Shown: piece by piece, positions 45,827 to 55,921 of the stretch
Numbering within the stretch: position 1 is the first letter of the stretch
Layout of the letters: each line of letters begins with the position of its first letter
Source of the DNA: Gammaproteobacteria bacterium
Lineage (GTDB): Bacteria > Pseudomonadota > Gammaproteobacteria > CAIRSR01
Direction: 5' to 3'
Assembly (NCBI GenBank): GCA_963575655.1
Contig: CAUYTY010000206.1
Span: 1 to 64,000 of the forward strand
DNA length: 64,000 nucleotides
Position numbers and translations under genes: made by a program
Notes under the pieces: generated by a model
Databases searched by the model: none
What the model was told of the DNA's origin: nothing
What the model saw: the letters and a program-made list of their open reading frames with translations, nothing else

Positions 45827-46810
45827 TCATTGAATATGAGAAATGAATTTATCAATCCGGGCGGTTAGCTCATTTAGCGAAGAATAATTCAGTAAAAATA
45901 TCAGATAACCTTGCGAGCGATGTTTCTCAATTTCCAGATAAATATGCAACAATAACACAAACGGTTGACTTTCTTCGCAAACGATTTTGTAGATAATTTC
46001 ATCCGATGAATCTACCGAATAGGTGGGTAACGAGCTACTCAAGACAACATTGAACATGTCCGCCATTACCGAAAGACAGGCATTGAGCACGATGTTACCT
46101 AATTCGCACATCGCCTCCTGTTCAAATTCAGCAATATCCTCGATGCTTATCTCTGATTTCATCATATCGCGGACCATTTCCAACGCACGCTCCTCAGAGA
46201 ACAATAGCATGGCCGTAGCATCAAACAATCCATTAAAATGCTGCCTAACGATCCCCATGTGTTGATGGGTAATCAAGAGGGAGTTGGTGTTGATTTCAGA
46301 TGAGGGACAGAGCCGAATAATCGGTACGGATAATTTAATTTCATCGCCGACGATCTCGCTTAAGCTTGAGGCGGCGCGTCCAACACCAATATTAAATACC
46401 TCGGTCAACGCATCCATTTGCAGTTCAGTCAGGGAATTCCAATCCTCCATCTCTGTCTTGGGGGGGATAAGCCGGATATGTATTTCATCACGCATTGACT
46501 GAAATGCGTCGATGATTTCCTGTTTGGTCGCTGTGGTTCTAAGATCTATCTCCACACCCAAATAGCAGGCTTCCGGATTGAAGGCCTTCGGTTCCGGTAA
46601 AGTATCCCAGGTGGCGGTAGTACCTACCATCTCGCCGAGGGTCGCGAGACAGCGCAGACACTCTAGAGGGTCCATGCCGTGACGTAATACGTTGAATCCA
46701 AAACGTACCGAGAGGTGCCAGGTATCTGTTGTGGACACTTGAGCTTCTTTTCGTTGAGGGTTGTCAGCAATTCTACAGATAGAATCTGCTGTAGATTCAG
46801 TTTTCGCCAC
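45827..46810 (-). CDS. CheC-type phosphatase fused to CheA regulatory-like domain
   Basis: A 327-residue protein in two parts. Residues about 30-120 (WHLSVRFGFNVLRHGMDPLECL, then EACYLGVEIDLRT and IHIRLIPP) match the small regulatory domain commonly placed between Hpt and kinase core in CheA proteins. Residues 130-327 are CheC-like, with QMDALTEVFNIGVGRAASSLSEI and EFEQEAMCELGNIVLNACLSVMADM. The local CheA lacks the first domain, so it appears to have been moved onto the phosphatase. It may recruit CheY, or another kinase partner, to the phosphatase. R2 copy f separates it from cheY. Confidence 0.82.
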   Translation of the reverse strand: MAKTESTADSICRIADNPQRKEAQVSTTDTWHLSVRFGFNVLRHGMDPLECLRCLATLGEMVGTTATWDTLPEPKAFNPEACYLGVEIDLRTTATKQEIIDAFQSMRDEIHIRLIPPKTEMEDWNSLTELQMDALTEVFNIGVGRAASSLSEIVGDEIKLSVPIIRLCPSSEINTNSLLITHQHMGIVRQHFNGLFDATAMLLFSEERALEMVRDMMKSEISIEDIAEFEQEAMCELGNIVLNACLSVMADMFNVVLSSSLPTYSVDSSDEIIYKIVCEESQPFVLLLHIYLEIEKHRSQGYLIFLLNYSSLNELTARIDKFISHIQ

Positions 46811-46841
46811 AATAGCCCCAACGTGTAGCCTGCTGCATTCA

Positions 46842-46880
46842 TGCCCCCTCCCAAATGGGGGGAGGTGAGGAGCGATCAGA
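46842..46880. repeat. Palindromic repeat family R2, copy g
   Basis: ccccctccc-aaat-ggggggagg followed by a diverged right arm (gaggagcgatc). Followed within 15 bp by R1 copy b. Confidence 0.6.
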
Positions 46881-46892
46881 AATTACCAATTT

Positions 46893-47046
46893 GCCCAAGT
46901 TGCCACCTAGCAAACGGTTAAATTGTCATTCCGGCAGTGATTTCCGAAATCCAGAACACAGGGACGTAAATCATCAACCAAGCCATCCATGGCATCAGAA
47001 TTCCGGCATTTCCTGCTGGAATGACGAATAGTCGGCAACTTGGGTT
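46893..47046. repeat. Palindromic repeat family R1, full copy b
   Basis: gcccaagttgccaccta ... cggcaacttgggtt, with inner arms gtcattccggcag / ctgctggaatgac and central cacagggacgtaaatcatca. It matches copy a at 10704 over its full length. It ends two bases before the purL stop codon. Confidence 0.75.
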
Positions 47047-47048
47047 AA

Positions 47049-50000
47049 TTAGCCAACCCACGCACGCGCATTGCGGAAGAGTCGTAACCAAGGACCATAT
47101 TCATTCCAGTCATCGGGGTGCCAGGAATATTGTTTGGTTAGGAACATGCGCTCCGGGTGAGGCATCATAATGGTGAAACGACCATCTGTTGTAGTAAAAC
47201 CGGTACCCCCGGCGGAAGAGCCATTAGGGTTGTAGGGATAGCGTTCGGTGGGTCGACCGTGGCCATCTACATAGGCCAAGGTGACAATTCCGGCCTCTTG
47301 GGCACGAAGAAGACCACTGGGATCCGCAAAAGCCGTACGTCCTTCACCGTGAGCTACGGAAATAGGCAAACGGGCACCGGCCATATCCTTCAGAAATAAC
47401 GAAGGCGAATCATAAATCTCGACTAATGATAAACGCGCTTCGAATTGTTCCGAGGTATTGCGCACGAAATCGGGCCACAGTTCAGCCCCCGGAATCAGTG
47501 TTCGAAGTTTTGCCATCATCTGGCAACCGTTGCACACCCCCAGGGCAAAGCTATCGGAACGGGCAAAGAAAGCAGCAAATTCGTCGCGGGCTCGCGGATT
47601 GAAGAGAATGGATTTGGCCCACCCCCCTCCTGCCCCCAGAACATCCCCGTAGGAAAACCCACCGCAAGCTGCCAACCCATGGAAATTAGTCAACGTGACC
47701 CGGCCGGAAATGATATCGCTGGTGTGAACATCAATGGCCTCGAAACCGGCGCGGTCGAAGGCCGCCGCCATCTCGATCTGACCATTGATCCCCTGATCAC
47801 GAAGAACGGCGATACGTGGTCGCGCCCCGCGTGCAATGTTCGGAGGGGTGATATCTTCATCGGGGTCGAAGGGAAGTATCACAGTTAGGCCAGGGTCAGA
47901 AATATCTTTTAGGTTGTCGTATTCCTCATTGGCGCAGGTAGGATTGTCACGAAGGGCCTGGATCCGCCAACTGGTTTCAGCCCAGGCGCGCTCTAGGGCG
48001 ATGCGCGGCTCGTCCAGGAAGGCGCGCCCATCGAAACGGGCCACCAGATGGTCATCGTCACTCAGTGTGCCCAGGACGTAGGTATGGTGGCCCAGGCCGA
48101 CCACCCGGAAGGCCGCCAGGACCTCCTCGGTATCGTCGTGGCGGACCTGGAGTACGGCGCCCAGTTCCTCGACGAAAAGGGCGGTCAGCGGGTCATCACC
48201 GAGGTCATCCAGGTCCACCACCAATCCGGTATGACCGGCAAAGGCCATCTCGCAGAGGGTGACGAATAGACCACCGTCAGAGCGGTCGTGATAGGCGAGT
48301 AGTCGGCCCTCGGCGTTGAGAATCTGGATGGTGGCAAAGAATTCCTTGAGAACCTGCGGGTCATCGAGGTCGGGGGCGTGGCTACCGACCTGTTGATAGA
48401 CCTGAGCCAGAGCCGATCCCCCTAACCGTGCCCGTCCCTTGCCAAGATCCACCAGGATGAGGTCGGTATCACCACAATCGGTACGCAGTTGTGGGGTTAG
48501 GGAGCGGTGTACATCAGCGACGCGGGCAAACGCGCTGATAATGACCGATAGCGGTGCCGCCATCACCTGGTCCTCCCCTCCCTCGCGCCACATCGTCTTC
48601 ATCGAGAGGGAATCCTTGCCCACCGGGATGGTAAGACCCAACGCCGGGCATAGTTCCATCCCCAGCGCGTGAACTGTGTCATAGAGATTAGCGTCTTCGC
48701 CGGGATAACCCACCGCAGCCATCCAATTGGCGGAAAGCTTGATGTCGGAAAGGGAACCGATGAACGCCGCTGCAAGGTTGGTAATGGCCTCGCCGACCGC
48801 CAAACGCCCAGATGCGGGGGCATCGATGAGGGCTACCGGAGTGCGTTCACCAATGGCCATGGCCTCGCCGGTATGACCATAGAAATCAGTGGCCGTGACC
48901 GCGCAGTCAGCCACCGGTACCTGCCACGGGCCCACCATGGGGTCGCGCACCGACAGCCCGCCGACGGTACGATCACCAATGGTGATCAAGAATTTTTTGC
49001 TGGCTACTGCGGGTAGACGCAAAACTCGGTAGGCAGCCTCGCGTAGCGAGATGCCGGAAAAATCCAACCACGGTTTGGGAAAGGGATGGCGGTGGACATG
49101 ACGCAGCATTTTGGGAGGCTTGCCGAATAGCAGCGCCAAGGGCATATCTACCGGGGTTTCATCGAGGAGAGCATCACCGAGGAGCAGGTCACGCTCGGCG
49201 GTAACCTCGCCAATCACCGCCACCGGGCAGCGTTCCCGCTCGCACAGGGCCTGGAATGACTCTAACGCTTCAGGGCGTACCGCCAGAACGTAGCGTTCCT
49301 GGGCCTCGTTGCACCAGATCTGCAAGGGCGACATCCCGGGATCGGCACTGGGAATAGCGCGCAGCTCAAAGCGTCCACCGCGTCCCGCACCAGCCACCAG
49401 CTCCGGGCAGGCGTTGGACAATCCACCGGCCCCCACGTCGTGGATGGACAAAATCGGATTATCGGAACCCGCCGCCCAACAACGATCGATGACTTCCTGG
49501 GCACGACGTTGCATCTCCGGATTACCGCGTTGAACCGAGGCGAAGTCGAGCCACTCGTTACCCGCCCCGCTCGCCTGACTGGAAGCGGCCCCCCCACCCA
49601 ATCCGATGAGCATGGCAGGACCCCCGATGAGTAACAGCGGCGTCCCCGGTGAGAGGTTATGCTTTTCTACATGTTCGGCACGGATGTTACCGATGCCTCC
49701 AGCAAGCATGATGGGTTTGTGGTAGCCACGTAGCTCCAGACCGTCGGGACCGGGCACATAGGCCTCGTAGGTACGAAAATAACCACACAGGTTGGGACGA
49801 CCAAACTCGTTGTTGAACGCGGCTGCCCCGAGGGGACCATCGATCATGAGGGTGAGTGCCGAGGCAATGCGTCGGGGACGACCGTAGTCAGTCTCCCAGG
49901 GCTGAATGGCACCAGGCAGGCGTAGGTTAGAGACCGAAAAACCGGTCAATCCAGCCTTGGGCTTGGCACCAGAGCCAGTGGCACCTTCATCACGGATCTC

Positions 50001-50988
50001 ACCCCCCGCACCGGTAGCCGCACCGGGGAAGGGGGCGATGGCGGTGGGATGGTTGTGGGTCTCCACCTTCATCAAGATGTGGATATCTTCCGCATGGTCG
50101 CCGTAATGACCCGCGTTAGGGTCCGCAAAAAAACGTCGCCCCGGCCAGCCAACCATCACCGCAGCGTTATCACGATAGGCAGAGAGGACATGCTCGGGAG
50201 ATTGCCGATGGGTGTTACGAATCATCGTAAAAAGCGAATGTTCCGCAGATTGTCCATCCACCACCCAGTCAGCATTGAAGACCTTGTGACGACAGTGCTC
50301 AGAATTAGCCTGAGCGAACATCATCAGCTCCACGTCCGTGGGATTACGCCCAAGAGCCGCAAAACTCTCTAGCAGATAATCGATCTCATCGGCCGACAGG
50401 GCCAACCCCAGGTCGCTGTTTGCCTGAACCAGCGCAACACGCCCCCCCCCCCAGTATGTCTACCAGCGAAAGTGGTACGGGACTGGCCTTGAGGAACAGA
50501 CCATCGGCCTCCTCCGGGCTATAAAGCACAGTCTCAGTCATGGGGTCATGAAGGTGCGCGGCAGCGAAGGAAAATGCCGCCTCCGAGAGTAGGACAGTGC
50601 TGGCGCCTAGGCCTAGATCCAGTCCGGTGTCACTCACGTCCAAGGAATAGGCGATACCTCGTTCCAAGCGACGTACCGAAACCAAACCACAGTGGTGAGC
50701 GATCTCCGTGGCCCGGCTCGACCAGGGTGAGAGAGTCCCGAGTCGTGGCACCACCCACAGGATATCCCCCGGCGGAGACTCGCGGGGAGAAGGCGGGCCA
50801 TAGTCCAATAACTGGTCCAACACCGCGCGCTCGGCGTCGGTTAGGCGTTGCCCTAGGTCCACGAAGTGGACAAATTCCGCGCTTAATCCCCGAAGCCCAG
50901 GAATACCGGAGGCCAAGAGGGTGTGCAGCTTATCCAGACGGAAGGTAGAAAGGGCTAGTGCCCCGCGCAGTCGCAACACACTCGACAT
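47049..50988 (-). CDS. purL: Phosphoribosylformylglycinamidine synthase, frameshifted in a G tract
   Basis: The large PurL of purine synthesis. From ATG 50988 the first part ([21 protein letters not shown] to SLVDILGGG) runs into a run of eleven G (complement of 50442-50452) and leaves frame. The second part continues with [41 protein letters not shown] through the glutaminase ([11 protein letters not shown] with the catalytic Cys, PHPERMF). With ten G the two halves join as [12 protein letters not shown], giving 1312 residues against about 1295 in E. coli, and the rest looks intact. So the gene is functional except for one extra G. It converts FGAR, ATP and glutamine to FGAM. Confidence 0.93.
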
Positions 50989-51009
50989 GGTATTACCCTG
51001 AATATGCAA

Positions 51010-51213
51010 TGGATTACAGATCGCAAACGCGCGAAAGTTCCCTGTTCAGGAACCGGGAAATCCCTATGATACCGGAAAGGCGCGGGGTCTGCCCCACTAT
51101 CATGCCTTACACCGATGATCGAACCTGAGGAAAAAGGGAACTCAATTATTTTATATTGATTTTTCGGGTACATTATCGAAAAAGTCATGTAAGTCACTGC
51201 CCATACAGGTGTT
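51010..51213. other. purL upstream region
   Basis: Holds the presumed purL promoter (minus strand) and the left edge of the DnaA-box array. An open frame on the minus strand here reflects repeated DNA and is not called a gene. Confidence 0.4.
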
Positions 51214-52080
51214 GTAGTGGTTATCCCCGGGATCTGTGGATAACTCTGTGGATGAGGTGGGAGCAAGGCCCGCAAACCCGCATCACATCTGCCTCGTGGC
51301 ATCTCTGACCACATCCCAACCAACCGGATTAGGTGTTAATAAACAGCATGTTATACAATCCTGGCGCAGATTACAAAGTGATGGTTGCGACCAAACCTGA
51401 CCATTATACCCGGTTGTGCATAACTTTTAGGTAGAATTGACATGCGCTTCGCGATAGGACGGGGTAGGGTGACGACCATGGAGAATAATCTCTCTAAGAC
51501 TGAGAGATATATCGTAACCTCCTGGTCGTAGAGGCGTTGTGGTAGTTATCCCCAGAACCTGTGGATAACTCTGTGGGTGAGTTGGGAGCAAGCCTCCCAA
51601 AACCGCACCGCACCTACCTCCCCGTGTCACCGATCACACCGTAGTCAATAGAATTAGTTATTTGAAAACAATACATTGAACAACTCCCTTATCTTTGCGG
51701 AGAGTGTTAACAGCAAAACCCGAGGGTTGCACTTGGTTGTGCATAACTTTCCCGGTAGGTTCAACATTGGCATAGAAGCCAAACGGGATGGCATGTACAA
51801 AGGTAATTCGTCCGAGGGTATTGCCTTGCCTGGTGCGCAATCTGCTGACCGTGCAAGGATTGTCGTGGTTATCCCCGAAACCTGTTGATAACTCTGTGGA
51901 TGACATGGGGGGAAGGTTCGTAAAGCCGTGTTACGCCTGACCGATCGCACAGCTGCCTACTTGTTGACCAGTAAGATATAATCTTTAATATACAATAATT
52001 TATACATATTGATGGAATTCATAAATAACCGTTGAGATCGAATCTAGCAATCATCTTTGGTTGTGCATAACTTTTTTGTC
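51214..52080. other. Threefold ~324-bp array of DnaA-box-like sites; candidate replication origin
   Basis: Three diverged units each hold TTATCCCC (51221, 51546, 51869), then TGTGGATAA or a variant (51235 and 51560 perfect; TGTTGATAA at 51883), then TGTGGATGA-like (51247, 51572, 51895), and about 193 bp further TGTGCATAA (51415, 51738, 52062). Unit spacing is 325 and 323 bp for the first site and 323 and 324 bp for the last, although much of the sequence between has diverged. TGTGGATAA is the reverse complement of the DnaA box TTATCCACA. The third unit contains a very AT-rich stretch (about 51972-52029), as in a DNA unwinding element. No gene is supported. Flanks are purL and kup, not dnaA or mnmG. 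Confidence 0.55.
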
Positions 52081-52322
52081 AAGCTTGACATTCATCTTTG
52101 CTCCGCCAGTTGCTGTGTTGATCACATTGAATTGTCTGGGAGATCGGATATTACCCCCTTTCCATCATGTACAAAGTGTGTGAGTAGGAGCTAACAACAG
52201 AAAAAGACCGCCAGCGTTGCTGGTTTTTTAGGAAGGCTGGTCAGTTAAACTGCTCCCGGAAGCTTGTGCAGCTTCGTCTAGGCATTTTCTCTTCATTGGT
52301 AGGTGTTTTGGTTTGCAAAGGA

Positions 52323-52700
52323 GTCAATCACCCCGGGCTAAAGCCTGGGGCTTGTGAAAGCAAGCCCGAGATTGACCAGCCTTAGTCCGAGAAATCGGAC
52401 TACGTTGCAACGAAGTACAAGACTCACCTTGGGGCGCTTCCTCAACTCCAAGCTCTGAAAGCAGCAGAAGCAGACACGCGACGGGTACGCACGAAACGGT
52501 CTGCTGCAAGGTTCGCAAGAATCGAAGCTGCGTTGCAACATTGGCGAGGGGAGCCACACCGTAAGGTGTGCGTCACTAGGCCCTTACGGGCTGACAGCCG
52601 GGAAAGACCGGCAACTTTAAAGATTTTGCTATCCAATGGGGCGGAAAAAACCGTCACCTTTCCTCCTCGCCCTGAAGGGCGAGGTTTCTCGGGGACACTG
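52323..52700. mobile_element. 378-bp IS200/IS605-like non-coding element, copy 2
   Basis: Collinear with 20142-20519 and nearly identical. Differences include one in the left hairpin (agcctgggg, giving a G-T pair) and a compensating pair in the right hairpin (cctcgccc-tgaa-gggcgagg). It carries no transposase. It lies about 110 bp upstream of kup, after a stretch with no gene. Confidence 0.7.
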
Positions 52701-52810
52701 GTGAATTATCAGCCCATGATTCCTTGCGTTAGTCTTGATATACATGGCTGAAACGACAACTGAAGCATCTTTGATGAGTTGTCTGCCCCTAACCATCATT
52801 CCTGTGCCCT

Positions 52811-54739
52811 ATGTCCGAATCGTCTGGCTCTTTAGTTTCTTCTACGTCCCCTGAAGTCACTCCTCTTGCTGATTCCACTACGCATCCCAAAACGGCGTCG
52901 CTATTACTTGCCACACTGGGGGTCGTGTACGGCGATATTGGGACCAGCCCGCTCTATACCATTCGAGAATGTTTTCGTACCGGTGGCGCGACGGTGATCA
53001 CCGCCGATATCTTGGGAATGTTGTCCTTACTCTTCTGGAGCTTAATCGTCGTAGTTACCATCAAGTATGTGTTCTTCGTAATGCGTGCGGATAATCGTGG
53101 CGAGGGAGGAATTTTGGCCCTTACTGCACTGGTGCTGCGTGCTGGAGAGATTACAAATCGAGAGCGAACAGTGTTTATTACCATTGGCCTCATCGGAGCG
53201 GCGCTATTCTACGGAGATGGCATGATTACGCCAGCTATTTCGGTACTCTCTGCCGTGGAAGGAATGGAGATCGCGACCCCGATTCTCACTCCCTACGTAG
53301 TACCCGTCGCCATTGCCGTGCTGATGGGTCTATTTCTGATCCAAAGCGGTGGCACCGCACGAGTGGGAGCGCTATTTGGGCCGGTAATGTTGATTTGGTT
53401 TATAACTATCGCGTTATTGGGTATCGTCAGTATCATCCAGTCCCCAAAGATTATTACTGCATTGGACCCGCGTCATGGATTGCTCTATTTCTCTCGACAC
53501 GGGGTTAGGGGAGGATTCATCCTGGGGGCAGTGGTACTGGCATTGACAGGCGCCGAGGCCCTTTATGCAGATATGGGGCACTTTAGCCGTCAAACAATTC
53601 GAATGGCTTGGTTGTTTTTTGTCTTGCCCGCGTTAGTACTCAACTACTTTGGTCAAGGTGCGCTACTGCTACGTGACCCGTCTGCGGTGGAAAATCCCTT
53701 CTATCGTTTGGTCCCTACCTGGGGCCTCTATCCCCTGGTAGTGCTTTCCGTTATCGCCACCATCATTGCCTCTCAGGCGGTTATCTCGGGGGCCTATTCA
53801 TTAACCAAAGAGGCGTTGCAGCTCGGTTTCTTGCCACGGATGCGGATCTGCCATACCTCGTCCGCCGCACGTGGCCAGATCTACCTACCCATGATCAATT
53901 GGTCCCTGGCGATTGCCGTTGTATTGTTGGTTGTAGGTTTTGGTTCTTCCGATGCATTAGCGGCGGCCTACGGTATTGCTGTGACCGGGACCATGATCTC
54001 CACCACATTACTGATGGCGGTGGTGGCACGCCGCTTATGGCACTGGCCGTTGATCGTGGTGTTGATTTGGATTGGTGCGGCATTATTGGTGGACTTCGCT
54101 TTTTTCGGGGTCAATCTGCTCAAAGTAAACGATGGGGGGTGGTTTCCTTTAGCGATAGGGGCAGGTGTCTACCTGTTGATGCTGACCTGGAAACAAGGAC
54201 GTGAAATGCTGTCGGAACGACTTGCTGATCACAGAATCCCAGTGGATAGTTTTCTGGAGTCTATAGCGCTGGATCCTCCCATTCGCGTACCGGGGACGGC
54301 GGTATTCATGACTGCAAGTTCCGAGGGAATACCGCACGCGCTGCTTCACAATCTCCACCACAACCATGTTCTCCACGAACAGGTGGTGTTGCTGACCGTA
54401 CTGGTGGAAGAAGTTCCGATTGTCGATAGCGATGAGCGCGTGGAAATTCAGCATATCTGCCTAGGATTCGAGCGGCTTACTATCCGTTATGGCTTTTCCG
54501 AGACCCCAGACGTACCCAAGGCCCTAACGCTGTGTGAGAGTTATGGTCTGGCATTCGACCCGATGACCACGAGCTTTTTCCTTAGTCGTGAGACGCTTAT
54601 CCCAAGTTTGGGGCCGGGGATGATGTTGTGGCGGGAGCATATCTTCGCCGCTATGGCCCGCAACTCCGGTAGCGCCACTGACTTTCTCCGTCTACCAATC
54701 AATCGGGTCGTGGAATTGGGTACCCAGGTGGAACTATGA
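52811..54739 (+). CDS. kup: Kup-type potassium transporter
   Basis: A 642-residue membrane protein with about 12 helices in its first 460 residues and a soluble C-terminal domain. Typical Kup segments are LGVVYGDIGTSPLYTIRECF, GEGGILALTAL, FYGDGMITPAISVLSAVEG and GAYSLTKEALQLGFLPRM. It takes up K+ with protons. It is followed by a PAP2 phosphatase and, 1.2 kb on, a K+ channel, so two potassium proteins lie close together. The start at 52811 lacks a strong ribosome site. Confidence 0.95.
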   Translation: MSESSGSLVSSTSPEVTPLADSTTHPKTASLLLATLGVVYGDIGTSPLYTIRECFRTGGATVITADILGMLSLLFWSLIVVVTIKYVFFVMRADNRGEGGILALTALVLRAGEITNRERTVFITIGLIGAALFYGDGMITPAISVLSAVEGMEIATPILTPYVVPVAIAVLMGLFLIQSGGTARVGALFGPVMLIWFITIALLGIVSIIQSPKIITALDPRHGLLYFSRHGVRGGFILGAVVLALTGAEALYADMGHFSRQTIRMAWLFFVLPALVLNYFGQGALLLRDPSAVENPFYRLVPTWGLYPLVVLSVIATIIASQAVISGAYSLTKEALQLGFLPRMRICHTSSAARGQIYLPMINWSLAIAVVLLVVGFGSSDALAAAYGIAVTGTMISTTLLMAVVARRLWHWPLIVVLIWIGAALLVDFAFFGVNLLKVNDGGWFPLAIGAGVYLLMLTWKQGREMLSERLADHRIPVDSFLESIALDPPIRVPGTAVFMTASSEGIPHALLHNLHHNHVLHEQVVLLTVLVEEVPIVDSDERVEIQHICLGFERLTIRYGFSETPDVPKALTLCESYGLAFDPMTTSFFLSRETLIPSLGPGMMLWREHIFAAMARNSGSATDFLRLPINRVVELGTQVEL

Positions 54740-55152
54740 TGTTCAAATACCGGAAATTATTCGATATATGACCGAATAGCTGGAATTGCCACAACGATTA
54801 CAGCGGATTAGAGTGACAGGGCTATCCACTTAATCCATGACACATGCTGCTGTATCCGACGAGGGGCTGGCGCTTCCGTCCGTATCGCAGATGGCTATCT
54901 GTTGAAAATGTTGGGAGATATCTCTTCCCCTGTTAGTTACTGATTTATAAGCTTTCGCAGCTTAAGTGGGTAGCCTTGCCGGCATAGTACCGCCCACATC
55001 ACCACCAACGATTCTCTCGATGAGGCTATGGGACAACCACCAAGGCGACACGGATATGTGGTCGTGCTACCCTGGTGGCTCGGGTGTGTAACCGGATTCA
55101 TGGCATTTGGGACACATTACGGTAGGAAATTGTTATAAGGAGGGCTCCTTTT
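54740..55152. other. Intergenic region with R3 copy b
   Basis: About 410 bp. A dispersed repeat related to 33607-33703 occupies 54820-54918 (ggctatccacttaa ... gcagatggctatct). The rest holds no supported gene. Confidence 0.5.
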
Positions 55153-55695
55153 ATGAGTTACTCGCCATCTTTGTCGCGCATGATCGCTTGGGAGCTACGC
55201 CTGTGTGTGGCTGTCAACCGAGTAAGCTACCGTCCGGCAGGGCACTGGTTGTTTGCCACAATAAGTCGACTCGGGGATGGGGTATTCTGGTACACCCTAA
55301 TTCTCGTCCTTCCTCTCCTCTATGGTGCTGGTGAACTGCGCTCGATGGTGCATCTGCTCACCGTGGGGCTGTTTAGTGTGGCCCTTTACAAGGGACTCAA
55401 GACGGGGATCACTCGCCTCCGCCCTTATCAGGTAGAAGAGCGCATTCGGCGCGGTAGCGCCCCTCTCGACCAGTACAGTTTTCCCTCCGGACATACCCTA
55501 CATGCCGTCGCCTTCAGTATCGTAGCGGTGGGTTACCATCCAATGCTGGTCTGGTTGGTTGGTCCTTTCACAGGATTGGTTGCCCTCTCTCGGGTTGTTT
55601 TAGGACTTCACTATCCCTCCGATGTCTTGGCGGGGGCGGTTATCGGCGCATCGGTGGCTACGGTTACGCTTCCGTTGGTCGGTGGGTTTGTTTAG
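55153..55695 (+). CDS. PAP2-family membrane phosphatase
   Basis: A 180-residue protein with four to five membrane helices and the full PAP2 signature: KTGITRLRP (motif 1), SFPSGHT (motif 2, catalytic His) and SRVVLGLHYPSDV (motif 3, nucleophile His). Such enzymes dephosphorylate undecaprenyl diphosphate, phosphatidylglycerol phosphate or related lipids at the membrane. AAGGAGG precedes the start. Its position between kup and a channel gene does not define the substrate. Confidence 0.9.
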   Translation: MSYSPSLSRMIAWELRLCVAVNRVSYRPAGHWLFATISRLGDGVFWYTLILVLPLLYGAGELRSMVHLLTVGLFSVALYKGLKTGITRLRPYQVEERIRRGSAPLDQYSFPSGHTLHAVAFSIVAVGYHPMLVWLVGPFTGLVALSRVVLGLHYPSDVLAGAVIGASVATVTLPLVGGFV

Positions 55696-55921
55696 GAGCA
55701 GTCAATGGGCCGAGCTTTGGCCAGAACCTATCGCAAAAACAACACCAGTCAATCCCCAACTTGCGCATACGTAATTGAGTTATAAAGTTTAACTACGTAA
55801 ACCTTCGTTTACAGATATTCCTCCTGAGCATTTATACCAAAGGCGTTATCCTTGCGTAAGATGTCTTTGGACATTGTGGAAATGCTTTTAGTCGGTGCAT
55901 CACCGATCGCCACATTGACAT

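Noticed and set aside
47445-49600. Several long plus-strand open frames opposite purL.
   Set aside because: They overlap a clearly coding gene on the other strand and show no family features; they are shadows of its codon pattern.
50955-51950. Three minus-strand open frames whose products share HPQSYPQ and GITTTT segments, like a small gene family.
   Set aside because: The likeness comes from the tandem DNA repeat with DnaA-type sites. The products outside that block differ and show no domain, and the start sites have no consistent ribosome signal.
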